Position numbers and translations under genes: made by a program | Source of the DNA: Diatrype stigma | Taxonomy: Eukaryota > Ascomycota > Sordariomycetes > Xylariales > Diatrypaceae | Reading direction: 5' to 3' | Length of the DNA stretch: 64,000 nt | Assembly: GCA_022225965.2 (NCBI GenBank) | Contig: JAKJXP020000144.1 | Coordinates: forward strand, 28,848 to 92,847 | Notes under the pieces: generated by a model | Told to the model about the DNA's origin: nothing | Databases searched by the model: none | What the model saw: only the letters and a program-made list of their open reading frames with translations | Part shown: piece by piece, positions 11,833-22,530 of the stretch | Numbering within the stretch: position 1 is the stretch's first letter | Layout of the letters: the number at the start of each line of letters is the position of its first letter

Positions 11833-14800
11833 ATGTGTGCGCTCCCAGCAGGAAGCTGCGCAGAGAAGCGCAGATCGCTTCCTCGCATACAAACAGGGCA
11901 GAGCGGGTTTCTGGATACAGCTTCGGCAGCAGTGGCAGATGCCCTGGGCCTTGACCCCAGTGAGCTTCCACAATCCTTCGGAGGCCTGAATCGTGCTCTG
12001 AGCTGCGCTAGCTCAGTCTATTCGCAGCCCGATACTCGTCCCTATGTCCCAGGCTCTGTCTATTCGACGCCATCTGACTATGCCTGGACTCCTGGGACCC
12101 CCTCTCTGCAGCAGCGTCTTGCGACGGTCATAGCAGACGTGTTGGGGCTTATGGCCGGCGACATCTCTCCCTGCGACTCCTTCCGAGAACTTGGAGGGGA
12201 CCAGCAAACCGCGACGCAGTTCAGCGAGCGTTGCAAGACCATCGGGCTCTCAGTCCGGCCTGACGATGTCCTGGCTTGCCGGACTATCGCCGAGGTAGAG
12301 ACGGTGGTCGCTCCGCTAACCATATCACGACCCAGTCCTGTGGCTTCCCCGATGATCGTCAGCCCACTCTCGATCGATTATAGCGCCCGTAAGCCAAGTT
12401 ACAGTTCCATACAGATACAACAACCTCCCTTTGTGCCACCGAAGGCGCCAGCTAGGGTGTCTAGGTTGGCTCGGAAAAACCTGACTAGAGCAAGCGACGA
12501 GACTCAAGCACAACATCGCAAGACGCCAATCACTTGTCGTGAAGTGGAACAGGTCCTCTCCCTGCATAGCGCTGTATCTCAATCCGTTGCTGTTAGGCCG
12601 AAAGCTGGTCCCTTGGAGGGTCGGGATGTGGTATTGCTTACCTTGGCGAACTATTCAATAATCGAACCAGCTGACTGCGAGATCGCGCTTCTGGCCACCT
12701 ACGATACTGCACAACTTCGATCTATCAGGCTTGCCGTGGAGGTCAATCATATGCCCAAGGTTTTGGTCTTGTTGCGACAAATGCCCCTGGGTCAATCCGG
12801 CAACATTGATCGGAGAAGATTACAGACCTGGGTCCAGAACATCAACGAACAGATGTACGAACAGATCATGGCATTCAACCCTGAGGATCTGTCACAGCCT
12901 CCACCTGAATATGAACAGCGAAATGTATCGATTACCGTCGACGATACTACGCAGGAATACTTCCCAACAGAGCTAACAAGGGTAGTATCGTCAGAAACTA
13001 TTCTCCGACAGCATGGTGGGGACAGCGGGTTATTTGATCTTTCCCCGATGCAACGTCTCTACTTTCACACGGCCATTGGCAATGGAGTCTCTCGGCGTTA
13101 TTCCCACAGCGATGAATATCGGTTCAACCAGAGTGTGCTTCTAAGGCTAAGGAAGAATGTGGATGTTGTCGACTTAAGCGCTGCTATCGAGACGGTCATA
13201 GCGCATCATTCTATGCTCAGATCGCGATTCCGATTCGACGGAGAGTCATGGTGTCAGGAGATTGGACAGGACATCCCCTACTCATACGATTTTACCACCA
13301 ATACTATTGGCACGTATGAAGAGGTAGAGGAGATCATAAGCATTGCTCAAGGCATGATCGACATCCAACAAGGATCGGTATTTGCTGCTCATCACTTCCA
13401 GACGCACAATGGGAGTCAAATGCTGTATTTGGTTGCTCATCGTCTTGTTGTGGACCACAAGTCTTGGCCCGTGATTGTGGATGACTTGGACGAACTACTC
13501 ACCAATGGTTGTCTGGCTTCCTGGGGCTCGCTTTCGTTTCCTGACTGGGTTGCGCAACAAAAAGAGCACGTCGAGACCTTAGAGCCCTCCGACCTTGCAG
13601 CTTTTCGACCCTCGCCCTCGTCCTGGGATTACTGGGGCATCCACGATAGTTATAACACGTACGGCAATACAACAGCAACCGGGTTCACAATCGATGCCGA
13701 GCTTGTCTCGATGCTTGGCGATACTAATGGAGCGTCCTGGTCGGATTGCTCTGGCATGTTTATTGCTGCTATCCTCCTTTCCTTCTCTCGAACATTCCGT
13801 GATCGATCAGCTCCTACACTTTGGAATCATGAACATGAACGAGCTACTCTTGGCAATGGAGATGACATCTCCAAATCCGTTGGTTGGTATACCTCCTTAT
13901 GTCCACTAGAGCTAGATATATGTCATGATCACGACCTCTTCACAGTACTGAACCTGGCGAAAAGGGTTCACCACTCCCTCGGCGCAAGTAGTATACCCTA
14001 CTTCATGGCCTCCATGATGGACGCCGAATCAGCAACCTCCTTTATATCATCTTATTTCCCTGTCGAACTTACTTTCGACTTTGCTGGAGACATGCAGGAT
14101 CTAGCGGGTCAGAACGGCTTCTTCGAGCAAATATCAGTCCCTGGGAACTCTTTATCATCTAAGACTTCAGACATCGGTCCTAGCGTTGGGAGGATAGCTG
14201 CATTCGAAATCTCTGCTGTCATTGACCATGGGGATATCAAGTTCAAGTTCCTCTATAATCGGCAATCCAGGCACCAAGAGCAAATCCAAGAGTGGATATA
14301 CAGCTGCGAAGCATTGCTCAATGAGGCTCTCGATCGGTTGAAGTTCCCACCGCCTGCCTTGTTATCTTCTGATATTCCATTTTTGGAACCTACGAGCGAG
14401 GGTCTCGCGCAGTTAAATGGAGTCATCTTGCCTGCTCTCGACATAGACCCGCACAACCTGATGGCAATGTATCCTGCCACTGAGGGCCAAGAGAGCATCC
14501 TGGTCAACGAATTGTTAACGCCTGGGAGCAGCAACGTGAGCGTCATTTACGAGTTCGACACTACTCATAACCATGCCGATATTGGCCATATATGTGCTGC
14601 CTGGCAAGAAGTCGTTGATAGACATCCGATTCTTCGTACGATCTTCATCCAAAGTGTCTCAAGGACTGGGTTATATGACCAGCTTGTCATCCGCCGCCAC
14701 TCGCCAAACATGCTCTTCCTCGAGAGCAACGACAATGATTCTGCGATAGAGACCATAGAAAAAACACCCCCTTTTCACTGGATGGATGGGACACCTCTTC

Positions 14801-17800
14801 ACCGACTTGTCATTTGTCAGGCGCCGAGAAAGGCGTTCCTGAGGATAGAGTGTAGCCAGGCGATCTGTGATGTAAGTCTCAAAATATCCATTCATATTTC
14901 TTAGCTAACTTAACGATACAGCATGCCAGTCTCATAGTTCTGTTCAAGGGGCTAGAACAAGTCTACACGGGTCAGCAGTTGCCCAAGCCTTCCCAATTCT
15001 CCTACCAGGAGTATCTCGATCGATCGAAGACGACTTCACAAAAAACGGACTTCTGGAAAGAACAACTACATGATTCGCAGCCTTGTTTTTTCCCTACTCT
15101 TGCATCCTCCGCAAGATACGCCGACAATGGGCTGAGGGAAAACACTGTTGTCAATCTTCCGATCCCGCGTGAAGATCTAGCAGCATTTGCCGTTAAACAC
15201 AACATTAATGTGACAGCCGTGCTCCAAGTCGCCTGGGCGCTAGTTCTCAGAACTTATGTTGGCACTGAGGATATTTGCTTCGGCTACCGTGCCTCAAGTA
15301 GAGATGTTCCAATCAGTGGCTTGAAAGAAGCAGTTGGTTCTTTCTCTACCACTTTGATCTGTCGGCTTTTGGTACCGGCCAGCCGTTCCATTGCTGCAAT
15401 TTTACAGTCAGCCGATGCGCGGCACCAAGAAGCCTCGCATTACCAGCTAGCAGCGATCGGCAACCTTCAGCATGAGCTCGGGATCAAAGGACGTCGTATC
15501 TTCAACACCTGCATGTCTTTCGGTTCTACGGACATGATCCATGAGCTCTCTCCGAACAAAACATTTCGCTATGTCAAATCGAAGCTTTCCTCCGAGTACG
15601 ACCTCAGCATCGACATTAATCTTCATGCTAGGGAGGTATCCGTTGATATCGACCAAAGGATTCTCAACCCCGGCCAGGCAAACATCGTTGCCCATTCTTT
15701 TGGCCGGGCTCTCCAGACCATCATCGACTCCCCAGAACGCATCATCAGGGAAGCTGACCTCTTCAGCGAGCATGACCATGCTCAAATACTGAACTGGAAC
15801 CTCCTGTCCCAACCCAGCCTGTGCGACCAGCCTGTCCACGAGCTGATTGCGCGCCAAGCTTCCACGAACCCGGACGCCCAAGCCGTTTGCGCATGGGACG
15901 GTGACTTCACATACTGTGACTTATACGATCGCTCGATGGCCCTCGCTGGCCATCTATTGACTTCTGGGCTGAAGCCCCAGACTCCGGTGCCGGTAATAGT
16001 TGATAAGAGCCGCTGGACTGTCGTAGCCATGTTGGCCGTCTTATAGTAAGTAACATCCTACTTTATTCTACATCTATCTACCATAAACCACGAAATCAAG
16101 AACTAACATCTCCTAAGTGCCAACGCCATCCTGGTTCCTGTTGATGCTGAGGTACCTTCTTTATTCCTATGGGTCACCAAGGTTGTAGGTGTCAGAACTG
16201 TGCTTGCCTCCGATAGCGTTCAGAGAGACCTTGCCAGCCTTGGCCTTGATCTTATCATCGTGAACGAATACACCATTTCGGCCATGTCAGCCCAAGCAGC
16301 AGCAGCAGCGAACCCCGCCAAACCCATGCCGACCGATGTGGCATGCATTCTTTTCGACCATGGTTCCCCGGAGACCCAGAAAGGCATCGCCTACAGCCAC
16401 AGGACTCTGGCTACGGCGTGTGTGAGTCAAGGTGCCGCCCTTCGTATATGCCTCTCCAGTAGAGTGATGCAGCTTTCATCGTATAGCGTTGACATTGCTC
16501 TGTCGGAGGTCTTCACGACTCTTGTCAATGGGGGCTGCGTGTGCGTTCCATCCAACCAAGAGAGGCTTGCTGACTTTACCGGCGCGGTGAAACGGATGAG
16601 AGTGAATTGGTCTTACATGACTCCGACACTCTCTCGCAAACTCAACCCCGACGACTTGCTGGACCTGGCCGTTGTGTGCTTTCGGACTCGCCATCTTGAC
16701 GAGGACACATACACGTCTTGGGCTGGAAAGGCAAGTATCATGATGGCCTACGGCCCCCCTGATACTTTCCCACTTGGTCTTTCCGCGGTGGAGGTTAAGG
16801 ATGTCAGTACTACGCAATGCATTGGCAACCCATTCTGCGGTAACTTCTGGGTGGTCAGCCCGGAAGACCACAACAGGCTGATGCCGGTCGGCGCTATGGG
16901 CGAGCTTATCATTGGGTCGCCCACGCTTGCCCAGGAGATTGACTTAAGGGAACAGTCGGTAATAGAATGGATTGAGGGAATAACAGCTGTCCAACTGGGG
17001 CCCGGGGTTTGCGATACTCGGCTTATAAATACGAACCAGCTTGTCCGCTATCGGGAGGAGGGCCTGATTGAATTTGCTATATCGGATCCGGAGGCGGACC
17101 AGATAGGGTGGAGCACTACGCAACGCTCGGAGACCGAAACAGCGGTTCGACGATGCCTTGGGCAAGGCATTGACGTTGCCGTTGAGACTGTTTCGTTCGA
17201 TGACGACTCGTCTCCCTCATCCCCCTCATCCCCGATCCTTGCTGGCTTTATCGAGCTTGCGGACGATCTATTCCACGCAGGGGAGCTGTCGAAACTTGGC
17301 CGTATTACCAAGACCAAGGAGAAGCTTTACCTTGTGAAACAGATGGTAGATATTGGCCTGAGAGAAACGCTACCTGGCCATATGATTCCCACGGCCTACA
17401 TACCCGTCAAGAGACTACCCGTGACACCATCATTGGAAGTCGATAGGAGGGAGCTTCGGAACTTGGTCGCGAGGTTATCTCGGAGGCAACTCCTGAATCT
17501 GGCAGAGAACACAATCCCTCTCAGGGAACATGCGATGGAATTTAAGCCGCTGCCCTTAACCATGCGCGAACGACAGCTTCGAGCTATCTGGGCCAAGGTA
17601 CTTGATCTTCCAGAGCATTGCATCAAAGGCAGCGATCGGTTTCTGAGCCTGGGAGGCGATGCCGTTCTTGCCCACAGGCTGGTGGTCGAGTGCCGAGAGG
17701 ACAACATCATCATACCCATCGTCGATGTCTTGCGAAACCTGACCTTATGCGAGCTTGCCGAGAGATTTGTCCTGATGGAACCAATTTTTCATAACATGGA

Positions 17801-18026
17801 CTTCGACTTAACCAACGGTCTTGTCGCATCGACGTCGCATCGCACTCTTGGCAGCAACAGCTCTATTGAATCGATGACAACAGGAAGTAGCCTGAGCGAT
17901 AAGGATGAGCCGAAGGATGAGCTGAAGCTGGCGGGACCCGTGGCCCGGGGCAAGAAGATGGCGAAGAGGCTTCTAAGCACGGACAGGGCTGGGTCCCCAT
18001 CGCTTATGCACATGATGGGAATCTAG
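11833..18026 (+). CDS. Catalytically degenerate NRPS-like protein (T-E-C-A-T remnants)
   Basis: Exons 11833-14871, 14922-16045 and 16118-18026 (donors GTAAGT, acceptors CAG/AAG) give 2,023 residues in an unbroken frame. The start is the first in-frame ATG; an upstream exon is possible. Domains in order: a partial carrier-like stretch (about 30-60); a carrier domain (about 90-160) with LGGDQ where LGGDS is expected; a fragment like an adenylation C-terminal subdomain (about 235-345) ending in SGNIDRRRL; an epimerase-type condensation domain (about 390-840) with AHRLVVDH for HHxxxD; a condensation domain (about 870-1290) with CSQAICDH for HHxxxDG; an adenylation domain (about 1300-1840) with LFDHGSPETQKG for the P-loop, INTNQLVRY for the TGD motif and SLEVDRR for GKxDR; and a final carrier with LGGDAVLA. 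Both carrier serines, both condensation histidines and both adenylation lysines are gone, so peptide synthesis by the usual chemistry is not expected. No tailoring genes adjoin it. The role is unknown. Confidence 0.88.
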
Positions 18027-18837
18027 ATGTCTTAAAGGAGGAGGAAATGAACGACGGAAATCCGTACGGGCAATGACTCAATCATAGGGTTGACCCTGAA
18101 AATACGGTGGGTGGTTATATAAAGAGGCGCTCAGAGCTTGGGTTAGTGGTCCGGGATTGAGTCGTGCTCGAATCGTCGGTGTCGAGTTCTGCTTGTATTT
18201 GTTTCTCTTGTGTCGTTTCTGGTTATTTCGTTTCAATCATGTGCATTGGCGTTTTATGTCATTCGTTACATATAAGATACCCCCTTTCTTAGATATAGCA
18301 TACAGTCAAGTCTATGGTCATCAAGACGTATATATGCAAGATGAAGAATATAACGAAAATATCTGCACTAAGCCTCCTTCCCTGGACTTGTCTCCTGCAA
18401 TCTGCTTTCTATTACAGCGCACTTGCAACGCCCTCATTGGGCGGTAGTAAGCTTACCACGCATGTCACTATGTAGTGACATACTTACCCCTATCATCCAT
18501 ACACCACGATGTGGGCGATAACCAGTGAATGCTACTTTCGATGGAGGATAGAATACCAGAAATCAAAATTATTTACAGGTAGGGTGGATGGTGTTAGACT
18601 CGATCGTTCGTACAGTGCGTATTATGAGCCCCGAGAACATCGTATCCATCACCATGAACGATGTTATCGTGTCCCTCTGGGAAATTCTCATGCCTATGTT
18701 TATTGATATTCTCATATTATAAGGTTTATATGAAGGTTACTGATGTGTCGCTTCCAGGTCAACGATACCAACTTGTTTCTAACACAGCTACTGAATACCT
18801 TGAGATCGACATGTGACCACTGCGATGAACAAATATC
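18027..18837. other. Intergenic, no gene seen; contains a perfect short dyad
   Basis: 3' flank of the NRPS-like gene. A TGACTCA (the Gcn4/AP-1-type bZIP core) at 18074-18080 and TATATAAAG at 18116-18124 look promoter-like, but no ATG-started gene follows within a sensible distance. An 18-bp dyad, TGTCACTA-TG-TAGTGACA, lies at 18463-18480. Confidence 0.45.
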
Positions 18838-19122
18838 TTACCAGATGCTCTCGATAATAACTCGCTTCCCTTTTATAGCTAGGTGCAGAGGCTTTTGCCG
18901 GTAGATGTGCTGCTGCACAATCTCCTCGGCCTTTCTGCAGGCCTTGCAGGTCTCACAGTTCTCGTAGTTGGTCGGGACATCTTCTCGCTGCGTGAGCCGC
19001 GTGCAGGGTTGCCCAGATCTATCGGCCTGCTCTTGATACCAACAGGGCGTTGTTATATCCTTGTGGTTCCATTCGACGTTGCACTCGTAACAGATATTGT
19101 AGGTCTTGTTTGTCCAGCACAT
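18838..19122 (-). CDS. Small cysteine-rich protein of unknown function
   Basis: A single-exon 94-residue ORF with an ATG start. It has nine cysteines, including C-x8-C-x2-C near the start (CWTNKTYNICYEC) and C-x2-C-x2-C in the middle (CETCKAC), followed by a charged helix-like C-terminus. This resembles the many small fungal proteins with paired Cys motifs that may bind a metal, but I cannot name a family. No signal peptide is obvious. It lies in moderately AT-rich DNA between the NRPS-like gene and a coiled-coil protein. It could be a chance ORF; the regular Cys spacing is the argument for it. Confidence 0.45.
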   Translation of the reverse strand: MCWTNKTYNICYECNVEWNHKDITTPCWYQEQADRSGQPCTRLTQREDVPTNYENCETCKACRKAEEIVQQHIYRQKPLHLAIKGKRVIIESIW

Positions 19123-20404
19123 TTTGATGGTTTTCGCTGTGATACGTTGGTATGTAGAAATAAGTCATATAATAATTAGAAGAATAGTATATGATTCATA
19201 ATTTCGAGAAGGGGTCCCTGTGTATTTATAGGCCATAGTCCAGCCTTTGTTTAGGAAGTCCATTGTGCTCGTGAACCAAGGTATAGGGGGTCAGAGCAAC
19301 GTACAAGGAAAATGACTGCAGGAAGTCATCGACTATTTCCTTTCATGCTGTGACCCGGCTAAAGGAACATATAGCATGTGTCTATTACCTTGATGGTTTA
19401 AGGAGCCACGTATATGCACACGTTCCTGACCAATTCTTTATAACCTCTTATAGCACAACATATAAATATGAAATGTCCCACTGACTGTATAACGGGGTAA
19501 GTCCCAATGGAAGACCCATCATCAATAATCTATCGTGAATAAGACAACTTGTAACATGGACATAGGCATAAACCCCAAACAAGCTACCACCACGACAGCA
19601 TACATTTGTGACCACCAAGTGCACTCTTCATGGCGGCCCACACTCAAATCAATCAGAGCAGCGTGGGGACATTTTATCCAGGAACATGGTATTTATGATA
19701 ATTATTGAAGTTGCCATGGGCTAATGGTTGTAATTGACCTATTGTTCAAGACTTTTGCTTTGACAGTGTTCCGAAACAATGTGCTTATCCTATCTGTTGC
19801 TGTGACCTAGATTTTCTATTGCAGTGCGGACTTTGTCGGTTGCTAAAGGTGTTTATTGAACCACGATGCTTGCCGGCAACCAAGCCAGACAAGTGATAGA
19901 AGCCTGCGGACACCTGGGCAACCATTGTTCTACTGAACATACCACATGGCAAGTTTTGCCTGGTACTTGCACCCAGTTCAACGATACTACCGTCACGAAT
20001 CTTCCTGGGGGCCCTTTCCGCAACATCAGCTTGACAGCAGACCACTGGCATCCAGCTTCGAGGTACTGCTGTTAATGCCCCTTCCTTTGTTTACGTGTAT
20101 GCACGTATTGTATGCATCTTTCACAAAGACGCATCTTGACACCTGGAATCAAGACAAGACAAGGTCCCCAGGCACCAGAAAATTCCAGTGAAAGAGACAC
20201 GGGGCTTTGGCTACACCGGTAGGCATTTCTTCATTTTATCCTAGCCGAAAAGACTCACCAGGGACTGACTGACCCTTCTAGGGAATCCATGAATGCTGAC
20301 AGAGTTTGCCCTCCTGGAAGCGAAGTGGAATCATCGAGCGTAGTAACTCGCCAGCGGATTGACAGCCAACCCTCAATGCCCAACAAAATACACAAGTCAT
20401 CATC
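19123..20404. other. Intergenic; possible small secreted-protein remnant at 19866-20075
   Basis: No gene I can support. An ATG-started 69-residue ORF at 19866-20075 (Cys at several positions, ending in PASRYCC) has the Asn/Gly/Cys flavour of fungal small secreted proteins but no signal peptide, and upstream and downstream splice sites could not be placed convincingly. Confidence 0.35.
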
Positions 20405-21229
20405 ATGTTCCGGCATCTGTCTACAAAAAGGGCCGGTCAGTCGTCAAAGCCGAAATTCTCCTTCGGAAAACAGCTAGAGCCACTCTCGCCTCTTCGCGAG
20501 GAAGCCGCGCAGGCCGTGCAGAACAAGGGGAAGAACAAGCAAGCGAACAACAACAGCAGCAACACCCACCCCCACCCCAACCACAACTGGCTCGCGGAGG
20601 CCGAAGCGCGCCTGAAGGAGGACTACGCAGCGTCGAAGCGCGAGCTCGAGCTGATCCGCACCGCCATCGAGGAGCTGGGGCAGCGGCTGGCGTCGCTGCC
20701 GCCCGACCCGCCCCTGCACCAGCACCAGAGCCTGCACCACAAGTACCCGCAGCGGCTGTCCAGCGACCACGGCAGCAATCGCAGGCGGATCCGCGACCAC
20801 AAGGCGCTGATGACGGCCTGCCTGGAGTGCTCGCGCTCGCGGGTGCACCTGCTGCGGGAGCGCACGCGGCAGGTGGCGTTCTGGTCGGACAACCGGCGGC
20901 TGGGGCTGCGGATCCCCGAGCGCGCGCCCGCCGAGTGGGCCACGGCCGATCGCGAGTGGGCGCAGTGGCTCGCGGAGCAGGCCGTGGCTCGGGCTGGCTT
21001 CGGGGCTGGTGCTGGTGCTGGGAAGTCTTCCTCCTCCGGTGGCGGTGGTAGCGGTAGTTGGGCACAGCAGCAGCTGCAGCAGCAGCAACAGGAAGAACGC
21101 GATTTCGCGATGGAACATACCAGGTTGTGGGGGCCGCTGGGGCATATCCTCGAGGCTTACACGTGGGACCATGATCCCTCCGCCGACGCGGATAGATACG
21201 TTGAGATCACGAATGACAGACGCATCTAG
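20405..21229 (+). CDS. Hypothetical coiled-coil protein
   Basis: Single-exon ORF of 274 residues with an ATG start. A basic N-terminus (MFRHLSTKRAGQSSKPKF) leads to a Asn/His-rich linker, then an amphipathic charged helix at about residues 62-95 (WLAEAEARLKEDYAASKREL), a helix-rich middle with a C-x2-C pair and many Arg (ACLECSRSRVHLLRERTRQV), a W-rich segment (EWATADREWAQWL), a Gly/Ser-rich spacer, a poly-Gln tract and a closing helix-like segment. The GC-rich third positions of this ORF contrast with flanking DNA and support coding. I do not recognise a family. The GC-rich antisense frames are also open but lack such features. Confidence 0.65.
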   Translation: MFRHLSTKRAGQSSKPKFSFGKQLEPLSPLREEAAQAVQNKGKNKQANNNSSNTHPHPNHNWLAEAEARLKEDYAASKRELELIRTAIEELGQRLASLPPDPPLHQHQSLHHKYPQRLSSDHGSNRRRIRDHKALMTACLECSRSRVHLLRERTRQVAFWSDNRRLGLRIPERAPAEWATADREWAQWLAEQAVARAGFGAGAGAGKSSSSGGGGSGSWAQQQLQQQQQEERDFAMEHTRLWGPLGHILEAYTWDHDPSADADRYVEITNDRRI

Positions 21230-21850
21230 CTATGCAATAGCCCATAGCCTGTAGCTAGATAATGGTCATCAGTCGTTAATGCTGATATAATAAACGACAT
21301 GACGTTTCACTCGTTGCGTATGCGGCGTCGAGAGTCAAGCATTTCGTTAAGTTGATATCGCGTGCCTGTCTGTCCGTCTCTCACTGGGTCATGCCAACAC
21401 TCTGTCGGTGTACATACTCTATTCAGCAGACTCCGTTCGCAGGTTTGCGATGCTACTGCTATTCACTGTGACTGAAGGAGTTGAGAGGACTTGCGGTAAT
21501 TAGTAGTGTCTGACAAGTCCATCTTTCATGCTTGCTACTACGTATGATCTTCTTGAAACACCGGCCATTGACGTTATCCACCTGTGTTATCGTGGGTTAT
21601 CGCGGAAATGGATATATATATAGGTAGGGTTGGTTACGGACCGATTCGTCACCGTCCTTATCAGCCTCTCTTACGCCTACTTTATGTTTTTCTTGACATC
21701 GCTGATCGGAGTTTGTAGATGGACGATCACTTTCCTAATAGGGATGGTAGCTTAAGACTTACATATGTAAGTAAGTGTATGTATGCAGTAACGACAACCG
21801 CTGTTCTGCGTGTCACGTTGCTGTCGCTATACGGAGAATTCCAAGTTATT

Positions 21851-21886
21851 TCTTGGAAGTCTTGGAAGTCTTGGAAGTCCTGGCAG
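21851..21886 (+). repeat. 9-bp tandem repeat (TCTTGGAAG)4
   Basis: Four tandem 9-bp units, three identical and the last degenerate (TCCTGGCAG). It lies in non-coding DNA. Confidence 0.85.
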
Positions 21887-22014
21887 TCTTCCAGAAGGAA
21901 GCACGTAGGCGGATAATGTCGCCTCAACCCCCCGTCCTACTTCATACTACTTCGAAGTCGCCGCTATCAAACCCATCCTCTCACCCTGCGCTTCGGGAGC
22001 GACTTACTTCCATA

Positions 22015-22078
22015 GGTAAGTAAGTAGTAAGTAAGTAATGGAAGTAAGTAACGGAAGTACGTAACGGAAGTAAGTAAG
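22015..22078 (+). repeat. GTAA/GTAAGTAACGGAA simple repeat
   Basis: A run of GTAA tetranucleotides interrupted by GGAA, giving repeated GGAAGTAAGTAAC-type units. Non-coding. Confidence 0.8.
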
Positions 22079-22440
22079 GGGGTATCTGAAACGAACATCA
22101 ATGATGGTTGGAAATGGTGGATGGAATCAGGATCCAGCCACACAGCCGGCACCCCTGCCGTAGCAAGCAAGGCACGTAATCCAATCCAGGTCCCCCAGCA
22201 GACTTGGCGACTCTGGGGACGTTTTCTAATTACGTACAATTTTACTCAATGCAGAGTGTCAGCTATCTTTCTCCAGTTCTTGGCGAATCCCCAAGGTCGA
22301 CAGTGGACACGGCCTAAGGGATACCTGGATAGCTGGATGCTAGAGACCTGGTAGTGGTCAGCTACAGTGGAAGCCGCCACTTGACTACGCCGTTTGTGGA
22401 AGCCTCCACCGCGATGCCCCGCCTCAACTCTCCAGTGCTG

Positions 22441-22530
22441 AGCTACGCCCGACCACACACTGACACTGACACTGACACTGACTGACACACACCCACACAC
22501 CCACACACTCACACACACACAGCTACGCCC
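22441..22530 (+). repeat. CACTGA/CACACC tract flanked by the direct repeat AGCTACGCCC
   Basis: A CTGACA hexamer run passes into a CA-rich run. The tract is bounded by identical 10-bp direct repeats, AGCTACGCCC, at 22441-22450 and 22521-22530, which suggests duplication around the expanding tract. Confidence 0.75.

Noticed and set aside
7672..18026. A secondary-metabolite cluster made of the GH20 gene and the NRPS-like gene
   Set aside because: A secreted hexosaminidase is not a usual tailoring enzyme, and no oxidase, transferase, exporter or cluster regulator lies near the NRPS-like gene, which is itself degenerate.
20421..21172. Several 200+ codon ORFs on both strands overlapping the coiled-coil gene
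   Set aside because: Shadows of the 20405-21229 ORF; they are Arg/Pro/Ala or Leu/Val biased and mostly lack ATG starts.
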